Source of the DNA: Camarhynchus parvulus | Taxonomy: Eukaryota > Chordata > Aves > Passeriformes > Thraupidae | Assembly (NCBI RefSeq): GCF_901933205.1 | Contig: NC_044572.1 | Location: 76,815,465 to 76,879,464 of the forward strand | DNA: 64,000 bases | Reading direction: 5' to 3' | Shown: piece after piece, positions 1 through 12,740 of the stretch | How the letters are laid out: the number at the start of each line of letters is the position of its first letter | Numbering within the stretch: position 1 is the first letter of the stretch | Translations under genes and position numbers: made by a program | Notes under the pieces: model-generated | What the model saw: only the letters and a program-made list of their open reading frames with translations | Database searches by the model: none | What the model was told of the DNA's origin: nothing

Positions 1-397
1 TTAAGGCTAAAATCTTCAAATGTGTGCAGGAGAATTAGATGCTCATATTCTGGTATAATCAGCTGTACATTAAACTCATAATTCTCCTGCTGTTCTTCAC
101 ATGGATGATCTGCAACTTCATTGTAGGAACAGGAATTGACTCATCTCACAAATCTCACGCCATGATTCGTATTTGTTCTCCATAACAAAGTATTAATTGA
201 AGTCTCTGTTTAAACAGGATGTGAGCTAGAACATGAATAAAATTAACGTGAATATAGAAAAGGATATATTTTCTGCTTCACCTCCAAATGGGGTGTCAAT
301 TCAAAAATCAGACTCTACATATTTTTATTCCAGTTTCCAGAAAATGTTAGATTAATTTTAATGTTTGTGTAAATGAAGAGACCTTAACATAATAAGC

Positions 398-472
398 AGA
401 AAACCAACCAACCAAACAACCAAATAAAAACCAAGCAAAAATGCCCTCAACCAAACTAAAACACCAAGAACA
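398..472 (+). repeat. A/C-rich low-complexity tract
   Basis: About 75 bases made almost only of A and C on the plus strand, built from imperfect AACC, CAAA and CCAA units. It belongs to a recurrent class in this window, with others at 12741-12785, 13222-13263 and 31390-31560, and G/T versions at 23530-23719, 33761-33843 and 42010-42085. Confidence 0.75.
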
Positions 473-3400
473 CTCTTAGTAGAGCAGTAATTAAATTTCT
501 GTGAATTATCCTGGAAGATAAAATTAAATTAAAAAATAAATGGGAACCAAACATAATTAGGTACAATGCAAGAAAATTATGAAGTTATGAACTTGATAAC
601 TGGTTTCCTAATGTCCAGTAGAGCATGACATTTTTAATTAGGGTTTCTGTCTCAGGTGCTTGTAGGTAGGGACAGGCCTTCTCTCACAAATATTCAATCT
701 CCCTTTGGGCTTTTGACAGCATCTCTGAATACTTCCTGCCAAAGCATTTTTGGTGTTGGAAAGGTGCAGGGGGGAACATTGGAAGTGGGGAGAGGAAGGA
801 GGGAAAGGGATGTTTGTACAGAGTAAATTTTAGAATACCAAAACTCCAAGATTTGTCAAGGGATATGCCAGACAGGCACCAAGCAGCATTTCCTCATGGC
901 CCCAGCCAAGTGAAGCAGTGTTAGGCTTTAAACATTCAACACAAATCTGGACTGTGAACGGCCATGGTATTGTTCCAAACCCTGCTATGTCTCAGAAGTA
1001 CTTTTTTCATCAGAAAAAAAGTTCTCTATGTACACCGACTCAAGTAAAATTGACTGTGTACATGTACAGTTCTCTCAGCCAAAATATGCATTCAAACGAG
1101 CCATGTGCTGACTGTGAGGTGAGCAGTCTGGATATGAAAGAGATTAAGTTTCCTGAAGCATTTCTCAGTAATGTGACAAAGAGGATGATAATTATGATTG
1201 CATAGCAGACCTGTGTTGGATGTAGGGCTGATTTGGTCTAAGTGGAGAAGTGTTAGCAGCAGGGGCTGCAGTGCTGTGCCCTGTGGTGAGTGACTGGACA
1301 CAGGCAGTTCCAGCAGCCCTATTGCAGGGGGATTCATTAACAAGAAGATGTATGCTAAAAGAATTCAAGAAAATTGTAGGTCTTTAGGACACCTATCTTC
1401 ATACATCTCCCTTGTAGCTCTGCAGCACAATAAGCATTTGCAATTGTAAAACAGAGGTGCAGGTACTGTGCTCATCACCATTCAGTCTTGTTTTGGGAGG
1501 TTCTGAATCTCCATGAGACTAGTTGTCATGTTAAACACATTAAATTTGGTTAACCCTGGCTGATTCCATAACAGCCTGCTTTTGACATTCCAAATACAAG
1601 TGCATGTAGTCAGATAACCAATAAAAATGTTTCCAAACACAATGTAGAAGTCAAGAGCTATGCTTATCCCCAGTCTTATCTTCACTGCTTAGCAGACAGG
1701 AGGCCTAGTAATAGATTTTTAAAAGAGAAGATGCCAAGAATAAAACTAAAATCAAAAAGGATAATAAAACTGTAGATGGACAGTGTTCTTTTTAATGAAT
1801 TAAGCTTATTTTCTTCTGATTCAAATTTAATTTAAATAAACAGAAGCCTTTTGTTTGAGGAGTGAAAATCAAAATGTTTTGGAGGCAAAGCAAAATAAGA
1901 CCTTCCAAGAGAAAGGAAAACAAATATTAAAGCTTCTCATAGTGTTCATTTAGAAGATGTTCATATGATCTTTATAATACATACATATTTTAAAAAAATT
2001 AGTGTTTGTGAATTTACACCTATTAAATGACATAGTTCCTACGTAGTGTAAACTGTCAATATCTCAATGAAAAATTCATAAGTAAAATAATTATGCTAGA
2101 ACTTGTCTTGCAAAATGAGTTTGCTTCAAGAAGGGAGATCTTACACATTTTTCTTCACCATCCTAATAGATACCTTCTATTGAAATCCAAGATCAAAACA
2201 AATAAAGATGCATAAAATGCAAAGAACTCAAGTTATAAATATATGTAATTAAATGTACTACTAAGAGTAGTTGCACTGAAGTTACTGAATGGCAAAGAAA
2301 GAAAGAAACTCTACTTTCAGCTAAGTGTATGTAAACTGAATAAAAGAGTATGGAGGAAAGAGACTTGTATCTTTATTTCCACCTGTAACATAAAAAAATT
2401 ATAGTTGCTCTACTCTTCTATTTTCCTATGTTCTCTTACACACAAAAGATTAAACAAAAATACAACAGGTCAATATAACTTATCTATAAATAAGATGTTT
2501 AATACTAATTTCATTTCTTAGAGGCACAACATAGAATAAATGCCTATATGTCTTAGCACATTTTAACAAACATTCCACACTAAAAAAGCATAGAAAATTT
2601 TGAAATTAATTGCACTGCCCTATGTTGCAGAAGCATGAAAAACTGAATAAATAAAAGTTTTTTAGTGGATCTGTCTAGATCTTTTTATAACTAGTCCTCT
2701 CTAAAAGCATGAAGAAGAGAAAAGATTTTCAATTCTAAAAGTCAAGTTTTACTGGAAAATAAATCAGGATAGTTGCTTTCTTAAGTGGAAAACTTGCTGA
2801 ATAAGAAAGGTAAAAGACAAATGGAAAATGACCATTGAGTCACAACCAACCAGCCTGTCTACCTAATCTCTGTTTTCCCTTTATTTTGTTGTATTGTAAA
2901 TTTGTAATTGTGAATCAAAATAACATTATCTGCTGCTTCACTCAAGTTCATATAAGTTGCAGGTTTGAACAGTGTGCTGTTGGTATGCAGGCTAGGGTAG
3001 GATGAAAACTGCCTTCTGTCACATTCAAAATTTTTAATTATACTTACTTAGCAAAGTTAGACACAAAACCCCAAAAGCTACTAAACTTGACAAATTATGG
3101 CTAAAATTGAATAAGGGCTGACGTTACATGACAAACAAATCAGAAATAAAAAAGGAGCATGACGCTTTGGGCAAAATAGTCAGACAGCTGATGTCCATTG
3201 AACCTTCAGCATGACTGTCTGGTTTCAATGTCAACACAAATTTCTTTCTAGACTATTTCATCTGACACTTCAAAATTATTTGAAGCAGAGATGGAATGTG
3301 GAACTGCTTACCCACTTGATGGTGACTAATGGGTAATATGGGGAAAAAGCCCCCTGTTCTCATTTGAATGTCTAATTATGATGTTTGGGGTTAGATTTCT

Positions 3401-4449
3401 TTATCCTGCTGAGAGCCATGCATGCAATACTTCACTATTAAAAAAAAAATTATGTGATTGAACTCTGTACTCAACAAAATATTCTTCCATTTCCCATTAC
3501 AGAGACTGCATGACATATTAAGCTAATTTCAGCTTCATCTGATTCCGTCAATGTTTCATAACTAACTAATATTCTCTGTCATTCCCTACTTTTATAATGC
3601 CATCAAATCAGATAAGACCATAGGAAAGAATGTAGAAGACTATGCATATTTTGCTTGCATTTATTTTCCAAGATTGAATGCAGGAGTAGCTGTTCTTATG
3701 AATTTTATATTTATTCTTTGTATCAAGTTATCAATTGCTAATGTAGAAATTCAGTCTTCACAAAATTTGTATTAAGTTGGATGAATGCATTCTATTAATT
3801 AAACAATTCGTGATTGTGGCAGTGCTCTCCCTCAAGTCAGGCCAAGTACCATAAAAGAGTTTTCACTAAAACTAATAGTGCATTCATTTAGTTCTAAGCA
3901 ACAGTTATGCAATAAATAATTGAAGCATAATGACCCTTCTGGCCTACAGCACCAGCAACATGAAATGAAATTCTGGTCAACAGATACTTGCCTGAACTTC
4001 TTTTTGCAATTCCTAAAACAGTAAAAATAATACTGATGTTCAGCCTAGACTGTCCAGTCAATATCCGGGTGACAGATTTTTTCAAGCAAGACTTTCTGAT
4101 TAAGTACTTTTTTCCTGCAAATTTTTTGCTAAAATGTTTATTCTCACAGTTATTTATTTTCACTTTTACTGATTCCCAAACATTTCACGACTAAATAAAT
4201 ACATTGATTGAATAATTTTTGTAGTGGACTATTTTATCGATCTGTGTAATTCTTGGTAATTCTTGAACAAATAACGATCAATATAAACAATCAAAATTCC
4301 TTGCACTCTTGTACTACTGAGGTAATGGACTGCAGATTCTGTAACTTGTGTCACAGAGTCACACCTGTAGGGCGTCAGTTGAACTTGATGCTTCCACCAC
4401 TGCCACCTCTTTACACATACCCCAGGCACAGTCTTCAGATTATACATGA

Positions 4450-4473
4450 CTTCTATTAAACCTTTAATAGAAG
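4450..4473. repeat. Perfect 11-bp inverted repeat, 2-nt loop
   Basis: The arm CTTCTATTAAA at 4450-4460 and its exact reverse complement at 4463-4473 are separated by CC. It is AT-rich, so it is weak as an RNA hairpin, but the match is exact. It lies 19 bases from the next inverted repeat. Confidence 0.85.
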
Positions 4474-4492
4474 GCTTTAATTCCATTAAACC

Positions 4493-4531
4493 TGTAAGGG
4501 CAGGGCAGGGATAATTTGTCCTGCCCTTACA
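4493..4531. repeat. Perfect 12-bp inverted repeat, 15-nt loop
   Basis: The arm TGTAAGGGCAGG at 4493-4504 has its exact reverse complement at 4520-4531. It is GC-richer than its surroundings. It would form a stable stem in single strands or RNA. No run of T follows and no gene is near, so a terminator role is not supported. Confidence 0.85.
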
Positions 4532-5324
4532 ACTGTGCATTTCCATGGCTTTCCTGTAGTTGCACTTTCACATAATTTTATTTTGTTTTGAGTATTTCTA
4601 CAGTGTTTTACTGTTACTAATCTTTCACTGTGAGTGGGGGTGTTTTTGTTTTGGTTTGGTTTGGCTTTTATCTCTGCATTTAGTCCTCAGAATTCCTGGT
4701 ATTAGAAATAAAACATGAAGGCTGCAACACATATGGCCTCTTTATGCTTGGTAAACAAAACCCCTGCGGTAACACAAGAAATATAAGATTCTGTTTACCA
4801 AAAATGGCCTTTTGTAAAACAAAGTTGGTGGAAGAAAGGGTCTAGGTGTAAGCTGACATAGGTACCATTTGGTCTAAAAAAGATTTATAAGAAGGAATTC
4901 AAATCATCAGTCTAAACCCTGATATTTTAAGCATATCCCAAATGTGCCACTGCTAGGTAGTCAATATAACATGCTCTCATTCTTGGTTTTCCTATTCTTC
5001 TTTAATAGTAAAGCAAATAAAGCTGGGGAGATTGACTTCACATCTTAATGTTTATTCTAACTCACAGCACACTTACCTGGAAATTAAAATCCCGTGTTTC
5101 ATATTCTTGCTCCAAATGATTTCTTTAATGAAATACATCAGTGTCATGAGATGTGAGCAAAACCATCAGAGCCCAGAGTATTGTATAACATGCACTTAAT
5201 GGGTTTTTTTCACCTGCACTGACCACTCATATTTCAGTGGGAAGGGCTGATGTTCTTCCCAACCTTGAAGTCTCCACTCCAACTTTCCACTTTGTCAGCT
5301 ATAAGTCTAGGTTGCTAAATGCCT

Positions 5325-5457
5325 TAGTCAGTCAGACCTTGAAAACCTACAAGTATGAAGGCTACACAGTCTGCCGGGGCAGCCTCTTCCACTGTGTGAC
5401 TCTTCTCACAGTGAGAATGCCATATATCCAGCCCAAACTTCCTTCACCAATGTTTCC
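5325..5457 (-). mobile_element. Old CR1 LINE tail fragment
   Basis: Read on the minus strand, this stretch follows the end of CR1 ORF2 and the start of its 3' region. Recognisable plus-strand wording includes ACCTTGAAAACCT, then a block equivalent to the CR1 'hinge' around GGCAGCCTCTTCCACTG, and finally ATATCCAGCCCAAACTT. Divergence is high, so this is an old copy. Neither end of a full element is present. It lies about 510 bases from a second minus-strand CR1 tail at 5968-6380; the two are separate insertions or one disrupted copy. Confidence 0.6.
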
Positions 5458-5967
5458 TGCAAATCTATCCATCACTCCACTTGTCAACCTAGGAGCACAC
5501 ACAGGCAAATAATTTTCTTTCAGACTGAATGCAATCTGTCTGCCATCAATCTGAAGTCAGTTTTCTCTACAGGAGGGCTTCCCTTGGATTTTCATTTCAG
5601 CACACAAGATTGCTTTAATTACTAGAAATCTGAACTTTCTGTTTGAGAACTAACTCCGTAATTTCCAGTCATTCACACAACCTTGATGAAAAGGAGAATA
5701 AGAGGACAATACAAGATGCTGGCTGTCTTTGGCCGCATCTAAATGGCATGACTCCATGTCTGAATGCCTAGGTCAGCAAAATTATACTGTAGTAGTTTTT
5801 AATGTGTTGTACATTTGTGCGACTCCTCAGCCCTGTTAGTAAGTCTACCACAAAACTAAGCCCCATATGAAGAAAAATATCAGAAATCTTACTAAACATT
5901 TACATTTCTTTAAAAAAAGAATCAATTATTTTTTAATGAGGCAGGACTAAAGATAGAATAAATAATG
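5458..5967. other. Unique spacer between two CR1 fragments
   Basis: AT-rich sequence with no gene, RNA or repeat recognised. It separates two minus-strand CR1 tails. Confidence 0.5.
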
Positions 5968-6380
5968 AATTGCAGAGTCATTCAGGCTGGAGAAGCCTCA
6001 GGAGTTCTCTAATCCAACTAAAGCTCTGAGGTCAGATCAGGTTGCTCAGGGCTTTATAAAGTCTGGTCTTAAAAACCTCCAGTACAGATATTCTGCATCA
6101 TCTCTGGGAAGCCTATTCCAACACTTGTCTGTCTTCTTGTCATGCCCACTCCTCCCAGCCCTTAAACTGGATCTTCTGTCTCTTTCAATTTATGTCTATT
6201 ATCCCATGTGGTCCTGTCACGCACATATCTAAAGAGCCTGACTGCATCTTCTCATAACCCTCCATAAGGACTGGAAGGCTTCTATTACATTGCCTTTGCA
6301 GCCCACCTCCCCTTTTACCCTCTAGGCTAAGTAATCTCAACTCCCTGAGCCTTTTCTGGTGGGTCATGTTTTCCAAACAG
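5968..6380 (-). mobile_element. CR1 LINE 3' fragment, 5'-truncated
   Basis: Minus-strand CR1 tail. The 3' terminus lies at the low coordinate (near 5968, CAGAGTCATTCAGGCTGGAG, equivalent to the CR1 end that reads 'AGAATCATTTAGGTTGGA'). The ORF2 C-terminus lies at the high end: the open stretch at 6185-6376 carries RLRELRLLSLEGKR, matching the CR1 block usually read as [14 protein letters not shown]. It is about 410 bp, with no reverse-transcriptase core. 5' truncation is the usual product of CR1 insertion. Substitutions and small gaps make it non-functional. Confidence 0.85.
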
Positions 6381-7341
6381 TAAGTTACAATTAATTTCAG
6401 CAGTAGGACATAGACCTGAACAAGAAATATGCAAAAATTTCAGGTCCTCTTGTTCTAGTCTGTTTTAAGTTTAGTACCTTTTTTTCCACATTACTCTTCA
6501 GTTTTTTTCTGTAGCTCTCTAAATGTTCCTGCAGGCCGCCACTAATTATCCACTTCCCCTGAATAGTGATGGATAAATTTTCAGAGAATTTCCTAACTTG
6601 ATATAAGCTTCCAATTCAATAATCACCTTGCTCATTGAAAGAATTGCAAATACATTTTACATAGCTTCCAGAGTTCTACTGGCTTTCATGAACTTCAGTT
6701 TTCAGATGCTTATCCTGAAATCACAGAGATGTAGTTCCAAGATGGAGTTCTCATAATTTATGTTTACCTGTTGTTGTAATTAAGGGTTTTCAAACTAGTT
6801 TTCTAATAAGTCTAAAAAGGCATTGGGCCTGCCTCTGCTGCATTTTGAGATGGAATTGCCGGGTGAGGAACAGAAGGAAGAGACAGGGAACCCAGAGTCT
6901 TAAAATATGGAATGTTTTATTTTGCTTGGAGTGGAAAGACAGTTTAAGAACAAATTTCCATCCAAAGATAACATTCTCTTAAAAAATGGGAAATTGAGGT
7001 TTTAAAATATAGTTGCATAACAGTACAAAGCATCTAGTTTGTTATATGTAATCTAAAGCAATTATTGATAGATTAACTGCATAACTGCCTTTAAAAATAA
7101 GAATATTATGTCTGAACCCAGCCTGTTTCTTCAAATGATTATGTTGTAGTAAATGACTGAAAATTGAAGTGTGCTGAAAGAAAGTTATTCTTTGCAAGGA
7201 GAGAAGTTAAATACTAAAAGAGGTTCCCAGAGAGGCTGAGGCATCTTGATCCATGAAGATTTCAAAAAAAGAAAATAAAAATTAACTAGACAAGGATAGG
7301 AGCAGCCTACTGTGACTTTGAAATTAGTCCTGTTTGTAGTA
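6381..7341. other. Unique non-coding interval
   Basis: AT-rich sequence without recognisable genes or repeats. Confidence 0.5.
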
Positions 7342-7860
7342 TGATGGTGAGTTGATATTGGCTGGCTACCAGTCTTTCACTCTCTCTTTTTCACTCCCTC
7401 TCCTCAGCAGGACAGGGTAGAAAATAAGAAAAAGTTTATTGAGGTCAAGATAAAGACAGGGGAATCACTCATCCATTCTCATCATAGGCAAACCAGACTT
7501 GACCTAAAGAAAATTATTTTGATTAGTTACCAATTAAAATAAAGTAGGTTGGTGAACAAAGACAAAAGACTCTAAAAAACCTTCCTCCACCCCAGCCTTC
7601 TTCCCAGGCACAGCTTTACTCCATCTCTAACTCCCCTACCACCCCAAACCCCACCCTAAGCTACACAGGGGTTTGGGGAATGAGTGACTGCAGTCAGTCC
7701 AGAACAGCTCCCCTCTGCCTCTCCTTGCTCCTTGCATTTTTCCCTGCTCCAGCCTGGGGCCTTCCCAGGGGCTGAAAAGAACCACCTGCCCCAGCATCTC
7801 CTCCCCTTTTCTCACGTCCTCTAGAGAGATGAGCAGGACCTGATGGCATCCAGAGGGGCC
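7342..7860 (-). mobile_element. Solo/partial endogenous retrovirus LTR (avian type)
   Basis: Recognised as a common avian ERV LTR, read on the minus strand. The minus-strand 3' end is at the low coordinate (GAGTTGATATTGGCTGGCTACC near 7350, equivalent to the usual '...GGGTTGACCCTGGCTGGA' terminus). An AATAAA polyadenylation signal lies on the minus strand (TTTATT at 7435-7440), beside the characteristic plus-strand wording TATTGAGGTCAAGATAAAGA. The GC-rich block 7590-7850 (TTCCCAGGCACAGCTTTACT; CTCCAGCCTGGGGCCTTCCC) fits the upstream U3 part. The high-coordinate end looks truncated. No gag, pol or env sequence is adjacent, so it is a solo or broken LTR. Family name not assigned. It contains a minus-strand G-quadruplex motif at 7633-7656. 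Confidence 0.72.
7633..7656 (-). other. G-quadruplex motif within LTR
   Basis: On the minus strand there are four runs of three or more G with loops of 1, 3 and 5 bases. On the plus strand these are C-runs at 7633-7636, 7642-7645, 7649-7652 and 7654-7656. This meets the standard G3+N1-7 definition. Folding is inferred, not shown. Confidence 0.6.
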
Positions 7861-10016
7861 TTCAAATTTAATGCATTCTACTGTTCTTGATTAATCACAC
7901 TGTTTAAAGCAGCTGCTAAAATATATGAAAGCAGACATATCTAATTATTAAAAGCTCATTTAGTTTGATTTTCTAAAAAATTTAATGTGGGTACAGTCGG
8001 TTTTGCTTTTTATCAGCTTGTGAACTGCACATCTTCTTAAAATACTTGTTTTCTCTGAGGGATTGCTACTTTAAATTGGAACTTAGTTTAAGATAAATAA
8101 TAACATTCTCTCATGCTTTGAAAACAAATAAATCTTGCAAAGTAAAAATATTTGTGTTTTATTTCTGACTAGGAATCCTCATGGAAGATAAACTGGAAGG
8201 CTTAAAGTACCTGCACCAAAGGTCCCCAAAGCATTTTAGGAACTCTCTTAATTGCATGATCCAGCTAGTTATTAATATTTCTGACATTCACTGTCTGAAA
8301 AGTCATTGAAAGTCATTATGAGTACACTGTAGCTTCTCCAAACATCATAGCAGGTAATAAAGGGAAATATTACTCAATTTAAAAATAAAGTATAATATAG
8401 ACACAACCTTGCAAGAATAGTTCTTTGCATTGAACAGAAAGAAGGCTAGCTGAGCTGCTTTGTGTTGGCTGTTGTCAGATCGCACAATCTCTAAAATCCA
8501 GCTCTAAAATTCTTTTGTTTTTTAAATTAAATCCTAATTGCAAAACAAGCATAGATAGAAAATACAGCAACAAATTTCCAGAAAAAAACTCTACATCAAA
8601 ATTTTCATATGGCTAGGAGTTATCTTTGGTCCTATCATAATCTTAGCCCTATATGTCTGATTCTGAACTTCACTCTACAAATACGTGTATTTCTGCATGC
8701 TTCTTCAAACATTGACACTAGAATTCAGCCCTAATAGGTCCTTCACAAGCAACTGTGACTTCTGAAATGGTTATAGGAGCTAAAAACTGCAATACAGCAT
8801 AGAGAAGGTGTTGTCATGCAGATAAATGTACTATCTTCTTATTGTATGAGGTTGTTTCTTTATTCCAGACAGGAGGACTAGCATAATGAGCTTTTTGCCC
8901 ACATCACTGGGTGAGTCCAGCTTCACCTGCTTACAAGCCACAGGTCAAACTTTTCTAAAGCGAAAAAATACCTAAAACCTCAATACCAGCATTTTTTAAA
9001 ATTAAATAGTGGTATATGTACAGCAACTTTGAAAAAATCAGTCTTCACTAGAAGATCTAGAAGAGTTGTGGTAAAATGGCTCTTGAAGCAGTTTCAGTTC
9101 ATCCCCACAAGCAGTTTGAATCTGGAAGGCAAAATACAGGTTCCACAAGCTCAGACTCACTGCCGCCTGTTACCATTATAAAAACACAGACCACAGAAGC
9201 CCTGCAACCCTTGTTTTTGGGCACTGCAGGTGCCTTAACTAGGAAACATTACTTATTTGCACTGGCTGGTAAAAGTATTTTTATGGTAACAGAGCTCTGT
9301 TTTCTAAATGAAAAGAAGTGGAAGAGAGACACCTGTGGCAGATGCAATATCAATTATAATCATTATATTAATGCAATATTCTGTAACTCACAGCTTGATG
9401 CAAAGAGCACCTGGCATCTTTGGGACAGCTTGCACTGCTTCTTTATCAAGGACAAAGGGAACCACTCTGAAGCTCAGGCAAGCAGCAAGTTCTGCTGCAA
9501 GTGTGTGCTCAGGAGTTAACAGAACTGGGCTGCTGCAATATGGTTCTCTAAAGCTGATATTTGAAATTGTTAATTCTCTAGCATTTCCCTCTTCCTTCTC
9601 TATTTAAGACTAAATTTCCAAAAAGCCATTAAACTGATATGCCATGAGTGTACAAAATGCACTGATACACTAGAAGATGCAAACAAGGTCTTCCAAAATC
9701 ATCTTTTTTTCTCACCAAGATTCTCTGTCTTTGCTTTTCCTCCACAGACAAACACTGTGTGCTTTGAATGTGCTTAGTACTCTGTTATTGCAAGCCAACT
9801 CACCATTTCTACCAAGATGCTAAGCAATATTGACTATCTACAATCTCTGACAAAATATTCCCGGATCCATTGCCATTTTAATTTGTAATACCATGCAATT
9901 AATTTTTCAGTTGACTAAAAGTTCTGAAGAATATTTATTCTCTTCACACAAAATGTCCATTTTTAATTTACTTATCAAACCCATGGATTCTCCACTGAGT
10001 TAGTTTGTGCAATGTA

Positions 10017-10029
10017 GTTGCTAGGCAAC
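10017..10029. promoter_or_regulatory. RFX-type X-box motif
   Basis: GTTGCTAGGCAAC has two GTTGC/GCAAC half sites in inverted orientation, close to the palindromic X-box bound by RFX winged-helix factors (consensus GTNRCC, 0-3 spacer, RGYAAC). It sits in AT-rich DNA with no nearby promoter. Binding is inferred from the motif only. Confidence 0.4.
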
Positions 10030-12740
10030 CAAAGTAATTTTTCCTATCTTAGTTCAGCAAGGGAAGATATAAGTTTACCAGCCTGAAACTTGCTGAAGCT
10101 TTTCTGGTTTAATTAAGTCTCTAACATTTATAACCCCTTGTCACTCATACCTCTCCACACTCCTTTTTCATTAGAGTTTCATGGAGGGGGGAACAGATGT
10201 AGCAATTCTCAGAGCGTGTGGTTTAAGCACAAGCCAGTAACAAATTACCTGGATCCATAACTTAGGAGGGAACAGTGTAAACATATAGAACTCTACAATA
10301 GTTTTCTATTTGATGAAACAACACATCATAAGTCCATAAAGTCAGCTTCAAAAGTCAAACTTGGAATAGTTATCAGTTTTAGTGTTCTTAGTGTTCAAGT
10401 TCTTCTAGATTGATAGAATGCTAAAAAAAACTATATTAATTAATAGTTTCTGCGGATACTAGTTTACCTCAGGCCCCTCTGCCCCCACCTTATTATTTCA
10501 TATTGAAATTGAACACATTCCATACTTATAAGTTTATAATTGAATGATCTCAAACAATTTTTGTCATGAAATGGTGTTGTTCCTATCAGAAGTGAAATGT
10601 TTTTATCCAGACATGTGCCCAATGCAGTAATCATGAATATAGTTTTAAAAACACAAGATTTAACATATTCAGTGAGTCATAAATTATATATAACTTTTTC
10701 AAACTGGAAGAGGAAGATGGGTCAGACAAACATATGACTATATTCCATTTAAGATTAGGGCAGTTAAGAAGCAAGATAAGAACTGGGAAATAATAATGTT
10801 TTTTTTCCCAAAATGATGAAAAGAAATCATTATAGGAAAGGTAAGAGAGTGTTGTCACAAAAAAATCTTGATTTGGTGAATAATAGCACTATTTCAAAGG
10901 ATTTTTCAGTTCCTTTATTATTTTTTCAGCAGAATGATAGACTTGCATGCTGATTCAGTGTTTTCTAGACACCCAAGAACATTAGATATTGAGCTTGCTG
11001 TTTTCCACAGCAAATATATGAGCATTGCTTTGATACTAAGATAGGTGGTTTTAGTAACTTTAGGACACGCATCATCATGAAAAGCATCTTAAATGTTAGG
11101 ATTTTATTTTTTTTCTGACCCATGTATAGCATGGCAAACTGCAAGTAACTATAGCAACACTGCAGCCACACAAGCTACGTTGGATTTTTCATTTTCATTA
11201 CACAGCCTTGCATAGTATTGGTGTGTTGGTGTAGGATGTGTACCCCAATTCTGCTCATTTGGTTGAGTCCAGCTTTTCAAAACACTGAGATGCATCTTCC
11301 TTCTTTTAGCCAGCACAAATACAGTGAAAGCTAAAGCATGATGCAAAGAGAAGAAAAGGGAGGATTTTGAGGTCACATTCAGGCCTTCAGGTTTATTCAG
11401 CCAATTGCCCTGATTTCCAGCTATGCTTAAGCTCATGTCTTTGTTTTAGTATGGGTCAGACTCATGGCATAAATAAATAATCAAACACAATATTTGTACA
11501 TCTGAAAATTTCAATAATTATTCAGTGGATCAGATCTTACTCTAAATGACTGAAAACTGAAAGTATGAACTGCAAAAGAGAAGGAAAACTAGACTTCCAT
11601 TTAGGTTTGCTTCAAATGCCCTGGAGCTATTATATGATGCCAGGTGAAAAACAGGCAGAATTTCCAAACAGCCTGTGCTGCTGTGAAGCCTTCAGATAAC
11701 ACTGTCCCTGCAGCTTCTAAGCTAAAAATGGTGAAGGGAGGGATTCTCACTGTGCTGGCAGAGGTACTTAGTGAGAAAAGAAGGGGAGCAGCAGAAGCAG
11801 AAACCTTTTCAGAGTAGTAGCAGCCTAGCAGAGTCCTTGATCAGAAGGGCAAAGCCAGGAGAGATGCGCCCAGCTGCACCCAGCTGCTTGCTAAAGCCAT
11901 CAGTGTCATTCCTTGTTCCTTTGATGTCTGCAGGCAATCAAAATGCCACATGTAGTTTGGCAAAAGGAAAGCTTCTCACTCTCCATTCCCACACAGTTCC
12001 CCTGTGCTACAATGACCGTAATATGGCAACAAACACTGCAAACACAAGACTTAGTAAAAGCAGAAGTTTAAAAAATTCTAGCAGGAAAAAAGAGGCCAGG
12101 ACATTACAAGGATTTCATAATACAGACATATAGAAAAACAGTGCCTTTAATTTTTTTTTCTTGGACATATTTCTCTTCCACAGTCATGTTAGATATTTTA
12201 CAATAATATCTCACATGGAAAAATAACAGAAAAAAAATTGCGTTTAAGACAACTGAAAGTATCCAGTTATTGATCTGCCATTTTTTGGAAAGACAGTTAT
12301 CTGAAATGCCTTCTTTTTTTCCCTACTATTTGTAGTAAGAAGAGAAAACAAATGTGAACAAGGAATTAATCTTACAATGTGCTGTACAAAAATAAAAAAA
12401 GAGGTTATGGCAGTTGTTGGGACATATTAAGCCATTTACAACTGCAGGAAAATGTTAAACAATAAAGGGAAAGGACAAAACTCAAGAGCTACATAATTGC
12501 CTATTTTAAGGTAGTGTATAACTAATGATTAAAAAATATCATTAAAATATGGGCAAATTATTTGCCATAAATAATATCACCAACAAATTAACTTTTATCT
12601 CTTCATAGGTTGGCCTACCAAATTAGACATATTTTTATGAAATCATCTGCAGCAACAACAACAGCAACTTTATTTCAAAATTTTTTTTTGTAAGCAGAAT
12701 TTTTTCATTAATTGAGTCTCTTGGGTTACTGGGGGAAAAA

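Larger units (their letters stand above)
1..5324. other. AT-rich unique non-coding DNA
   Basis: No recognisable exon, RNA gene or transposon is seen. Open frames are all 105 codons or shorter, overlap on both strands and have no family resemblance, as expected by chance in AT-rich DNA. Visible structure is an A/C-rich tract near 398-472, a purine-rich G/A stretch near 758-810, a T/G-rich run near 4625-4670, and two close hairpins at 4450-4473 and 4493-4531. The interval could be intron or intergenic; the sequence alone does not decide. Confidence 0.6.

Noticed and set aside
11771..12133. 120-codon open frame in somewhat GC-richer DNA
   Set aside because: No family resemblance, low-complexity Q/S/K start, no splice or promoter evidence. 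Compatible with chance.
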